From the NCBI GenBank assembly GCA_010093485.1, contig MU001499.1, positions 1,627,397-1,691,396 of the forward strand: a stretch of DNA of 64,000 nt, written 5' to 3'. Origin of the DNA: Karstenula rhodostoma CBS 690.94 (Eukaryota; Ascomycota; Dothideomycetes; Pleosporales; Didymosphaeriaceae). The translations under genes and the position numbers were made by a program. Positions 11,871 through 20,970 of the stretch are shown here, piece by piece (position 1 is the first letter of the stretch; every line of letters starts with the position of its first letter). Below the pieces are notes generated by a model that worked only from the letters and a program-made list of their open reading frames with translations, searched no databases and was not told the DNA's origin.

Positions 11871-13045
11871 CTAGACCTCCGTGCTGAATGCCTGCAATAC
11901 ACGGATGTTTTGACCGCCAACAAAGGCAGTGCTTCGTATCTCACCCAAGCCACGGATTTCCTGCGTCAGCTGTGGATTGCCTTGGTAGAACGTAAGGTTC
12001 TTCACGTCAGTAAACATGCCACGGTCATCGAAGGCTTTTGCGTACGACTTCGCCTGCTGGACGAAGGGATCGTCGCGGATAGCGCTATCAGCCTTCGCAC
12101 TCTGCGCAAAGACTCCACGGGGAGCGAACGAAATACTAGCGAGCATGCCCAGTACCACGAAGTTCCAGAGACCGCGGGAGAATGTAGCATCTGGGGCGAT
12201 GAGATTGATATAGGATTCACCTAAGGTGTAAGAATCGCAGGACGGGGTAAGTCCGTAGCTCAGTTGGAGTTGAGGTTTCTGCTTGCAGAAGGAGACAGTT
12301 TCGCGGAGGAAGTTGGCGTACCTGTTGAAGGTTTCTGATCCGGTGGCAGCTATGAGGCCATTCCTCCAACACAGCTTCCCGATGAGATCGCCCCGGGGGA
12401 TAAGGGTTATGGATGTAAGACAGGAAGTCGAAGAAGATTGGATTTTACGGACGAAGGTGCACATCTTCTCGAGCGTAGCTTGACGGTTCATTCCTGAGCC
12501 AGTGAAGACAATGTTGTTGTATTTGAACTCTAGGCCCTTCGTTTCTTGGAATAGCTGTCTGTTCACTAATTGTAGTTGATTGTAGCTACGCAATCCTATG
12601 TAAAGGATCATGCCGTTAGCTGTGTGGCGTACAAGCGTTGCTCTAGGGCATACTTACGAGTCTTTGTATGCTCGCGGCCAGTGACAACTGTTAGTTGAGC
12701 ATGGAGTGGCTTCAGGGTGTCGCGAAGAGTTGAGGTACCGGGCTGGTCCACGACATATGCCATCAGAGGGTCAGGGAAATCAACCTCGGCTTGCGTAGGG
12801 AATGTACTGTGATAGTAGAACTGTGAGTCCGTAGTGAAAGCTATTTCGTAGATTCGGTTGCGGAGCTCAGGGGGAAGCGTCAAGAGTCCCACAGCACCCT
12901 GAGATGTAGCATAACCAAAATTCTGGAGGGGAATATCGGAAAGCTTGTTTCGAGGTCGTTGTGTCGAAGCTGGATTGACGGCTGCGTTGAGGTCGTCAAA
13001 ACGCTTCCGCGCCGGTAATTCGTCAGGGGTCGCCATAGAGACCAA
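11871..13045 (-). CDS. LPxELRN-motif (F-box-like) fungal protein
   Basis: Two exons, 13045-12658 and 12595-11871, with a 62-nt intron (GTAAGT donor, CATAG acceptor). Product 370 residues. Residues 54-70 carry LLTLPPELRNRIYEIAF, the N-terminal signature of a large family in Dothideomycetes and other fungi whose opening helix resembles an F-box or 2EXR motif. After the splice, NQLQLVNRQLFQET and KYNNIVF match the way this family continues. The remaining ~250 residues are mixed helix without known catalytic motifs. Function is unknown; a substrate-adaptor role has been proposed for F-box-like proteins but is not shown here. A second member lies at 18879-20099 and the HET gene sits between them. 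Start at MVSMAT; Met4 is equally possible. Confidence 0.8.
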
Positions 13046-13434
13046 TCAGGGGTGCTTCTAAGGTGAGCGTTACACTAGGGGAAGGGAACATGGGATTCAT
13101 GAAGGCAGGCACAGTTCTTGAAGCGCCTCTGCCGATCGTGTCACGTGGGAGCGCCTTGACCTTGAGATCCGTGCCACCTCATCGTCTCCACCCTGCTTTT
13201 CATCTTGGCCATCTTTCACTCCCAGTGAGCTTTCTTTCACAGCCAAGCTCATAAAACTAACTCTCTGAGACGTATACTGGTTTACGAGGACATCTGGAGC
13301 CTGCACTAGGTGAGACAACCGCAAATCTTGACCCAAACTTGCGCAAAGCACCGAGGTATCATAGCATGTCATTCCTTCATTTCGAAATAACCTGATCGGC
13401 GAAGCTTGTCGCGCGTCAGTTTCATTACCTCCCT
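13046..13434. other. Gene-free stretch
   Basis: Between the LPxELRN-type gene and the HET gene, both on the minus strand. A minus-strand open frame (13097-13483) overlaps the HET gene end and lacks any recognisable domain. Confidence 0.55.
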
Positions 13435-15534
13435 CTAGACAAGATAGATTAGCTTCTTCTCCACTTCTTCCAATTTGTCGCACAAGAACACTTGACCCAT
13501 CCCAATTCGTTCGTAGGTCTGCACTGCATCTGTACTCCGCAGGAACAGTGCCAAGTAGCTTTCCTTAAATTCGTCCGCTCTAAGCTTCGCTGCGTCTATG
13601 TCTCTCCTCGTCAGCTGTCTCATCAACAGAGCAGTTACTTCCTTCGGTTGTGAGTCTTTCACATCCGCGTTATCGTCCAGTGCTGCAAATCCGAACCACT
13701 GCTGGTCCAGACTTCGAACAGGCTCATAGTCAACCATGGAGGTCTTCACATCCATCGTCTCCATCCTTTTGTAGAACTTGACCACTTGAGACCAGTCCCA
13801 CTGTCCCTGCAAACCCAGTTTACCACGACGTAAGTTGATCATTCGACCGGTGACTGTCAGTGTCCCATCTATCGCGACGTCGCTTATATCGACGAGACTG
13901 GTGGTATGTGCCTCCAATACTTTAGTCCCGAATTCGGCAAAATAAACTCGCCCATCTACGCTCGCCCAGCTCCAGGTCGGTGCTCGACCTCTAACTCTTC
14001 CTCTCCGTTCGTTGGCGTCAGCATATGGGGCCGTCCTCCACATCATCCCTCTAACAAGACTCGCTCTCCACAGCCCAAAGCAGTAGCGATCTTTTGTCAA
14101 TTCGGCAATATAAGCTGCCAGTCCTTCTAGCGCAGGAAGCTTGTCTGACTCGACTGTCAACTTACGAGTCGTGTAGTCCTCGATGACACTACACCAGCTT
14201 TGCATAACCAAGGATGGTATAAGGGTGGTCATTGCTAGCGCATTACCGCGAAAGCCCAAGAGGCTCCAGTAGAGGAACTGGAAGGAAACAGCTTGAGTTC
14301 CTATCTTTACTCCGGGTCGTTGAGTTTCGAATTCAATGCCCTCTTTACATTCGAACGAGACCTGATCGGAAGCAAAGTGAAGGGTACGTCGTGCTAGTTG
14401 CTTCTCTTGAAGCGTCCATGCCCGACTTGCTAAGACAGATCGACGGACATGTTCTGTCCAATTTGTGTTTCTGTTATGGATTATCCAAGTACCGGTCTGT
14501 GTGCCAGTCAAGGTCTCAATGTATTCCAGAGAGACGCTAGATTGTGGAGGTAGCCGTGTAGCAAACAGACCTCCGTTTCCATCCACTGCAAACGAGGCTG
14601 AGAGTGTGACGTATGCATTCATGTAAACAGACGCCATGCGTGAGGCTTCATAGTCCCAGTCTTCAGTGGAGTCTTGAATGATGCAGATAGAGTCGATCCA
14701 GAGATAGCGAATACCGAGCTTCCGCGTTATATTAATGGCGTCCCGGAAAGACTTCGGGAGCTCGTGAAGATTGATTCTCGTCAAGCGTTGACTGTATGTT
14801 ACGTGTTCAGTCTTGAAGTGCTTAATTTTGCCCCAGCAATGGCTCAGGGCGGCGAAACATCCCTTCCCACCAACAGATAAGCTTTCTACAAGTTTGACTC
14901 CATCTTCGAAAGCCCGGACGTCTATGACTCTTGTAGGAAGCTCGATATTGTCCTCGCTATATTTTGCTCTGAGCCTAGCCCCCTCCTGCTTATCTGGTCC
15001 AGCCAAGTCGAGCTCCTTTCGACTGTAGCCCCACTGGCACTTTTCGTGGCCATCCACGCAGGTTTGTATCCACTTCTTCATGAGATGTAACGCTCCTTCG
15101 CTGCTAGCATCATTAGAGAGCGGTCTCGTCATGACTGCTGCTGCTGCTGCGGACCCCTCCTCAGCATAGATGCCTAGCCACGTCTCCGGCGCTTTGTGGT
15201 ACTTCGTTTTGCTCATGAAGTGCTCCCGCTTCATCGGACCACAAGATATGATCAGTATCCAAGCTTTCTGATTTGTACGTGCATCGTGACTGTTGATAGA
15301 CACTGTGATAGAGGTGTCGTTCACAAGCCCATATGCGCTACTTCTGTCGCCACCCTTGTGCTCCCGGTAGTCTTCAGCTTTCTTGATGAGGTCGGCCCTT
15401 TCAAGTGCACCGAGGATCATAGAGCAAAGAGGGCAGGATAGCGCAGACACGCGAAGGCTGCCGATATCTGGATGCAGTCTGAGCAATCGAGTTGCAGGCG
15501 AGATGTTAGCGCAGGCGGAGCAGATGGGCGACAT
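13435..15534 (-). CDS. HET-domain (heterokaryon incompatibility) protein
   Basis: One uninterrupted exon of 699 residues. The N-terminus has a Cys-pair motif (CSAC at 5-8 and CPLC at 34-37). The HET domain (Pfam HET) begins near 200 and shows the diagnostic blocks ALSHCWG (229-235), a LPKSFRDAI stretch (259-267), and YLWIDSICIIQDSTEDW (277-293), followed by the conserved YMNAYVTLSAS region. The C-terminal half is the usual poorly conserved part, with APTWSWASVDG recognisable. HET proteins trigger a cell-death or growth-arrest reaction on contact with non-self partners in some fungi (established for a few members). Most of the many copies per genome are uncharacterised, so the exact role here is unknown. 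No frameshift or stop is seen. Confidence 0.9.
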   Translation of the reverse strand: MSPICSACANISPATRLLRLHPDIGSLRVSALSCPLCSMILGALERADLIKKAEDYREHKGGDRSSAYGLVNDTSITVSINSHDARTNQKAWILIISCGPMKREHFMSKTKYHKAPETWLGIYAEEGSAAAAAVMTRPLSNDASSEGALHLMKKWIQTCVDGHEKCQWGYSRKELDLAGPDKQEGARLRAKYSEDNIELPTRVIDVRAFEDGVKLVESLSVGGKGCFAALSHCWGKIKHFKTEHVTYSQRLTRINLHELPKSFRDAINITRKLGIRYLWIDSICIIQDSTEDWDYEASRMASVYMNAYVTLSASFAVDGNGGLFATRLPPQSSVSLEYIETLTGTQTGTWIIHNRNTNWTEHVRRSVLASRAWTLQEKQLARRTLHFASDQVSFECKEGIEFETQRPGVKIGTQAVSFQFLYWSLLGFRGNALAMTTLIPSLVMQSWCSVIEDYTTRKLTVESDKLPALEGLAAYIAELTKDRYCFGLWRASLVRGMMWRTAPYADANERRGRVRGRAPTWSWASVDGRVYFAEFGTKVLEAHTTSLVDISDVAIDGTLTVTGRMINLRRGKLGLQGQWDWSQVVKFYKRMETMDVKTSMVDYEPVRSLDQQWFGFAALDDNADVKDSQPKEVTALLMRQLTRRDIDAAKLRADEFKESYLALFLRSTDAVQTYERIGMGQVFLCDKLEEVEKKLIYLV

Positions 15535-16926
15535 TGCGTGCTGGACTTGATGCGCAACGTCCAGCGGGATGATTTGAGGTTCAGCTCCCGTCTTGATCAG
15601 GGAAAGACTTGTTGCCCCACAAGCTCGTGTTCATGGACGGTCGAAGCGATGTGCTCTCCAATCACCATACTAGATTTGTGCCAACTGCTACTTTACTTTT
15701 CCTTACCGAGGTAGTCTACTTCAACAGCTTGGCGGTCGGCGAGGAACTCTTAGCATGCCAACCGTTCGCATGGCTCAATCTGGGTGTTTTAATTGTCGCT
15801 AGACTCTGGAGTTGCCTGGACCTGTAGGACTCTTGGCAATGGTTGAGACTGTAACACCGGGCAATGGCAGGTAGCACGAAGCATTCTTTGTATCAGCTGT
15901 TGCGCCTTGCCGGATGCTTGCGGTTTGCGACAAGGTTTCAGATTCGATGGGACCAGAACCTACGATGTTCAAGAGTGTTAGCGTTGGGGATTGGCTCGGA
16001 GAAAGGCACCGGTCCCTGATGATCACAGCCTTACAAGGCCATCGGGCGGCTATTTTTACCACAGCAAAATCCACCATAAACTCGTAGTGTTCTCAATGAT
16101 AGAATTATGTTGTCATCGATGCTTTCACGTGGAGTCTTAGCGCGGTCTCCAATATTCCTTCCGAGCGGAAACATCCGAATCCAGCAACCTGGAACTTTCG
16201 ATTTCCGAGTCTCGTGCTTCCAACCTATGGTGTTTGGTATACTCGTGCTGCAAAGCAATCTAACAGGGTAGATGCCATAGATTGATGCATCCAGATCGCC
16301 TCTGGCCTTCTAGAAACTTCCCTCCAGATGTTTGCCTCGAGTTAATACGTGGGTACGTCTTCCGTTCCAAAGGATCCCAAGACTGACTTGTCAATACTGG
16401 CACAGAAGCCGAAGATGGCTTTTCTCATATCGTGAGGTATTTGTGTTGATCTAAGATGCACAATCTCAACCATCTGGCGTTGACTGTGGTACTTCCAGGG
16501 CCCTATAGCATGCTGGTGACAAATACGGGCAAGAACAAGATACATACCAGCCTGGAAGCGATCTGACTGAGAAGTATTGAACCCTGCAACGATGTATCAC
16601 GATCTCTGCTTAATGCTACAGGCGGTTGCTGCGACGTCACAGCACACACACGTTATACACATGTCCCAAAATGGAGAACACACAAAGCCATATCGATGGG
16701 GCGTCCACCAGTCTCATCTGCAAACGGAAATGTCTCGTGCCTTATAAATCCTAAGCACTAGAATATCGTTAGTAGTATGTATATCGAATGTTCGAAGCGA
16801 AGCCGGGGCATATATCAACATACTATGCCTTCATTGTTTAGTATGTGCAAGCATCAGCCTTACAGATCAATATCAGCATCACATACCTGATCCATATATC
16901 ACTACAGCAAATCACCAGTACACAAC
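15535..16926. other. Gene-free stretch
   Basis: 1.4 kb upstream of the HET gene (-) and of the 127-aa orphan (+). Minus-strand open frames of 67 to 92 codons (15799-16077, 16031-16258, 16342-16545) could not be joined into a convincing model by eye. A spliced gene here is not excluded. Confidence 0.45.
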
Positions 16927-17362
16927 ATGAACGGTCAGATTCTTAAGACCCAAAAGTGCCCGGCAGATCACGACCAAAGCCCAAGCTCTCAAAGCTCGGA
17001 TGTGAGTTGAGCGAACCGCATAACATAAAAACCATGCTAATATATCCCCTCAGAGCCCCCGCGATGCCAATTCCGCAAATCGAAGGAACTTCAAGCAGGT
17101 GGCTTCTTGTCTCAAACGGCACATCAAGCGCTTTGCAAGTACATCATACGGTTACATCTACAGCGATGGAGAAGATACAGACTCTCCGGGGTGCTTCGAA
17201 CTGCGGCAATCATATCCAAGCGCTACCCAGCCGCAACCGAAGCACACAAAACGCCGGACTCATTTGAAGCTCAATCTTTCGTTGGGAGATTCTGCTCGAT
17301 ACTATATGAGCGATGACAACCGCCCTTTTGTCACCACTCCTGATTGGATGGAAGAGCGGTAG
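16927..17362 (+). CDS. Small orphan protein, 127 aa
   Basis: Two exons, 16927-17001 and 17054-17362. The 52-nt intron has a GTGAGT donor, a TGCTAAT branch-point motif and a CCTCAG acceptor, and the exons join in phase 0. The product begins MNGQILKTQKC and ends TPDWMEER. It is hydrophilic, Ser- and basic-residue-rich, and has an acidic patch (SDGEDTDSPG) in the middle. There is no signal peptide, membrane segment or known domain. The canonical splice set in the same frame as the downstream open frame is the main evidence. Function unknown. Confidence 0.55.
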
Positions 17363-18277
17363 CGGCATTGTCGCTCATGTCTTTGCTCACCAGTTCGAGC
17401 CGAGGTGGGGAGTAACTATGCACACTGTAACGGTACACAAGAAGGATGAGCCACGAGAATGATATTTGAAGAGGATACTGGTACATAATGAGGATAGCGT
17501 ATACCACTCTTTTCTATCAAGCGTTTTAGCCATTGTAGCAAGGACAAATGGAACGATGAAACCATCATGGAGAGGAAGATTGCCGTCAGACCACCCACTC
17601 CACTCAATCAACCCGTGCAACTTGATCTCGAAATAAGATGTAACTTAGTAATGTGTATAAGGGATACGCCGACTGTGACTAAATTATGCTCTAATTAGTC
17701 TCTAGGGCGATTTATATAGGACTGGGCCCGCTTTCGCTATTAAGCTAAGACTCTGTGGTCTCAAGAAATATTCGTGCGTGCGCTGCTGCCTGCCCAACAA
17801 CATCATCTAGTTAGTATGACTCCTCAAAAGACGCGCCGTTGCACTCGTCGCCCAAACTTCAAGCAACGCGCCGCTCCTCTACAGAGCCGGCCCCCCGGGT
17901 TACTAGCCCAACAGCCTCCTGATCCTGCTATTAAGCTAGCCTTTTAACATGCTCTGAAAAGCGTCGGCGTATCCCGTATATGCGTATTACTACGGTAGTA
18001 CATAGAGTCCGACTCAACATAACCTTACCGCCCCTAGATCGAATCGCCAAAACAACATCGTACGCCGGAACACCACTAGCCCCCGCACACGGCCACGGTT
18101 CGGCTCCATCCACGCAGCACATCCCCTTCATATAGTCTAGTCTACTCTCAAGCTCCGCTTCCACCATAACATCAAACTACATCCAAACTATTGATATAAC
18201 ACCTGGGATCGACACCTACATCCCTACGCGCATCCCGAATCAGCCTTCCCACATTACCACCTCGGTATCGCCTCACC
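17363..18277. other. Gene-free stretch, possible decayed repeat
   Basis: The 12-mer GCTATTAAGCTA occurs at 17736-17747 and again at 17927-17938. The DNA around 17640-17760 is locally TA-rich, while 17770-17920 is GC-rich. This looks like a mobile-element remnant but no family is recognised. Confidence 0.35.
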
Positions 18278-18430
18278 ATGTCAACCTACGACCTCACCAG
18301 CGGCGCCGCCTACGTCTCTTTCGTCAGCATGCTGGCATACATCAAGGGGACATCTATCTACTACATCCGCGCATCGCAGATCTCGCCGTCAGAGTTCCCG
18401 AAGACGCCGGGGACTTTTGAGTGGTTGTGA
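18278..18430 (+). CDS. Possible small ORF, 50 aa
   Basis: An uninterrupted frame starts in a good context (CACCATG) and uses GC-ending codons like the real genes nearby. It begins MSTYDLTSGAAYVSF, has a short semi-hydrophobic stretch (YVSFVSMLAY) and ends TPGTFEWL. No family is recognised. It could be the last exon of a decayed gene or a chance frame. Confidence 0.3.
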   Translation: MSTYDLTSGAAYVSFVSMLAYIKGTSIYYIRASQISPSEFPKTPGTFEWL

Positions 18431-18878
18431 GAACAGGTCAGAGGAAGTTTGAGAAAAGGCTAGAGAGCGTGTGGGGGAAGTGGCGGTTTTTTTTTGTTGA
18501 AGGCCGTGTAGGGAGGGGTAGGAAGGTTGACAGGGAGTTGGGATGGGTTGGGCGGGTGGTTATTTGGTCAGGAATTTAGTGGACGGAGGTGGAGTAGAGG
18601 CGGGACGTGGTGCTAGAGCTGGTGCATGTAAGTACGATGTCGGCTCTGTTTTTCAAGAGCTTGATTGATGAACTACATATCCATCACCCCTGACTACTGC
18701 CATTGCGTTCGTCGGCTTGCTTGTATTTCCCCAATGCCGATGCTGGATGGCCATGCCATTGTAGATAGCCTTCCACTCAACGCCTACTAACGACCACCCC
18801 ATGTCGGTTACAAATCACTCTTTCCTGCTCATGAATCCATCAATTGACGCGGTCGCCTCCAGAAAGTACCCAAACACA
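18431..18878. other. Gene-free stretch
   Basis: 3' flank of the LPxELRN-type gene at 18879-20099. It contains a T9 run near 18487-18495 and G-rich, purine-rich DNA. No feature recognised. Confidence 0.5.
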
Positions 18879-20099
18879 CTAGGGGGTCCACGAACCCTCG
18901 TCCTGGAAAGGCTTGATTCCATGGCGAGCCCAGGAGACCGCCATCCGAGCCCAGACCTTCTTCCACTCCTCGTAGTGAGGGAGTGTTGGGTGCTGCGGTG
19001 GCAAACGAGAGACGAACTGCTCGCCCTGTGTAGTCTCCATATGCTCTACCTCTTCATCCGTCATATCCGGGAAGAACGTCAGATTATCCAGTCCGTCACA
19101 GGCACCGGCAAGTCCGGACTTCTCCCGCTCCTTTATGAGCTCCGTACAGAATATCTTGTTAGCTCCCCACATGCTGTAACAAGGATGGTTGAAGAGTGCA
19201 TTCGTCATAGCGTCAAGTCCGCAGGCTGCGACAATTGAAGAACCGAGAGCCACATTTGCAAGGCTCGTTGGGTCGGACATCCAGTTCGCGATTACCATAT
19301 GTATCTTTATGTGCGGGATGGTCTTGTAGAATTGCACCAAGGGAGCCAAATACGCCCCGATATCTGCGAAGCCATCGTGACGGTGTCCCGAACGACGACC
19401 AAATAGGATGTTGGGGGTAGTGTGGAGACGGAGGGATGTTAGCCAGGAATACTGCTGTGGGTACGAGCGGAGCAACCGTATGAAATCGTCCGGGTATCGA
19501 TGCTCTTCGTCGGCGTAGTAGGGATAGTCGACCTGAATATGAGTCGTCAGTAAAGTGCTTATACCCAAGTCACAACAGCTTGGAAAACGTACCGTGTTAT
19601 ACTTCAGCTCCACGTCCTTAACCTCTTCCTGGATCTGCTTGCAGACGTGCTTCAGCCGGTTGAACAATACTGGTCCACTGAAGCGTGTGAGGTCACCCTC
19701 AGTCTGGTGACCCGGTCGTCGAGGATAGAGGTACAGGTGGTCAGCGCCAAGGAAGTGGTAGGCGTAGATAATTCCGTCGTCGGCGGTGAGTGCGTACTTG
19801 AATATCTTGTTACGCAGCTCTCCGGGTAGAGAAAGAAGTCGAGAAGACGAATTAGCCACGGTGGCTTCGTGGCGCATGTCTTGATGCATGGCAAGATCCG
19901 ACAAAGGCGTATATAGGTTTTTTTTCTTCCGCTTATTGGTGATGGACCGGGGAAGGTAGCAGGTTGTAACCTTGCCGTTGCGTAAGAAAAGGTCTATTGG
20001 ATCCGCAAGCGTGGGTTGATGTACCTGGGTGCTGTAGAAGCGTCTTGACGGAACGCTGAGAGTGTGTTTATATATCTGCAGGGCTAACGTCCCTGGCAC
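18879..20099 (-). CDS. LPxELRN-motif (F-box-like) fungal protein, second copy
   Basis: Open from 20099 to 18879, but with a very likely 60-nt intron at 19592-19533 (GTACGT donor, TACTGAC branch, TTCAG acceptor). Its length is a multiple of three and it lacks an in-frame stop, so the frame is open whether or not it is spliced. Spliced product about 386 residues. LLSLPGELRNKIFKYALT is the family signature shared with the gene at 11871-13045, and KYNT at the splice site matches KYNN there. The start is uncertain: the first ATG (20099) adds about 70 residues of atypical Lys-rich sequence, and an ATG at 19890-19888 just before the domain is also plausible. Function unknown. The two related genes flank the HET gene and probably arose by duplication (inference). 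Confidence 0.75.
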   Translation of the reverse strand: MPGTLALQIYKHTLSVPSRRFYSTQVHQPTLADPIDLFLRNGKVTTCYLPRSITNKRKKKNLYTPLSDLAMHQDMRHEATVANSSSRLLSLPGELRNKIFKYALTADDGIIYAYHFLGADHLYLYPRRPGHQTEGDLTRFSGPVLFNRLKHVCKQIQEEVKDVELKYNTVRFPSCCDLGISTLLTTHIQVDYPYYADEEHRYPDDFIRLLRSYPQQYSWLTSLRLHTTPNILFGRRSGHRHDGFADIGAYLAPLVQFYKTIPHIKIHMVIANWMSDPTSLANVALGSSIVAACGLDAMTNALFNHPCYSMWGANKIFCTELIKEREKSGLAGACDGLDNLTFFPDMTDEEVEHMETTQGEQFVSRLPPQHPTLPHYEEWKKVWARMAVSWARHGIKPFQDEGSWTP

Positions 20100-20970
20100 T
20101 AGTCAGTTTCTACTACCATGGATATCAAGGCAAGTGCGCCGCTGACCGTAGTGCTTCACCCCACCCCGGGGAGTGCCAGACCAGTGAATGCATGGACCCG
20201 ACTGAGTTTCCACAAAAACCCTCCCAACAGCTCTATGTTCTCCGAGCTGCCCACCGCACCCACTACATCTCGCGAGCGCGTATCCATGCGGCTGTAGATA
20301 TTTCCCAGGATCCGCCAGCTCCAACCATGGTTCCAGGCGTACTTCCATCTTAGTTTCCTAAAACCCAGACCCACGGGCTCCAACACAACGTGCGCATTCA
20401 ACCCCTCTTTTATCTCGGACACGAATTATCTTCAAGGGAAATCGAATGGACTCTCTACGGACTAAGGGATCTACATATAGTCCTTTCTAGCTTGCTATTT
20501 GTGATTGTCTCATGGCGTTTGGGATGGAAACCAAGCAACATTTTACCCTATGTACCTGGCTGCCTCAGCACGCGCACCTCGTTACTACACCATGCGTACT
20601 AGCAGCCGTAGTCAGGGAAACAAGCTAGTGTATGTGTATGTGTTCCGACGCGCGCGCGCTCGGTGACAGTCTCATGCAAGGCGCTTCGTTGGCTTTGTCA
20701 ACGGGGATGAGATTAGATTTACGTCGTCGTGATGTTGATCCTCACCAGCTACTCCGCTGCCCATCATCCCGACGGCGCTGTCTCTCTCGAGGAACCAGTC
20801 ATCTTATACGCGGAGGCCCGGGGCAGGATCCAAGCCATCTCCAGATCAGAGATGCCGCAGCGCCACATCACCCAATCAATAAATCTCATATTTGAGAAAT
20901 GCACATTATAATTTTATCCCATCCTGACGGCCCATTATACAAGCCAGCCAGAGTCTTCTACACCACAATA
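20100..20970. other. Gene-free stretch
   Basis: Upstream of the LPxELRN-type gene and 3' of PMR1. Short overlapping open frames only. Nothing recognised. Confidence 0.55.

Noticed and set aside
13097..13483. Minus-strand open frame of 128 codons overlapping the HET gene end
   Set aside because: It overlaps the HET coding end in another frame and shows no domain.
17817..17945. 43-codon basic ORF starting MTPQKTRRC
   Set aside because: It resembles the start of some transposase-like proteins but is far too short and has no motif; kept only as part of a possible repeat remnant.
4953..20099. A gasdermin-like partner for the subtilase, as in the HET-Q system
   Set aside because: No gene near the subtilase resembles a gasdermin; the neighbours are LPxELRN and HET proteins.
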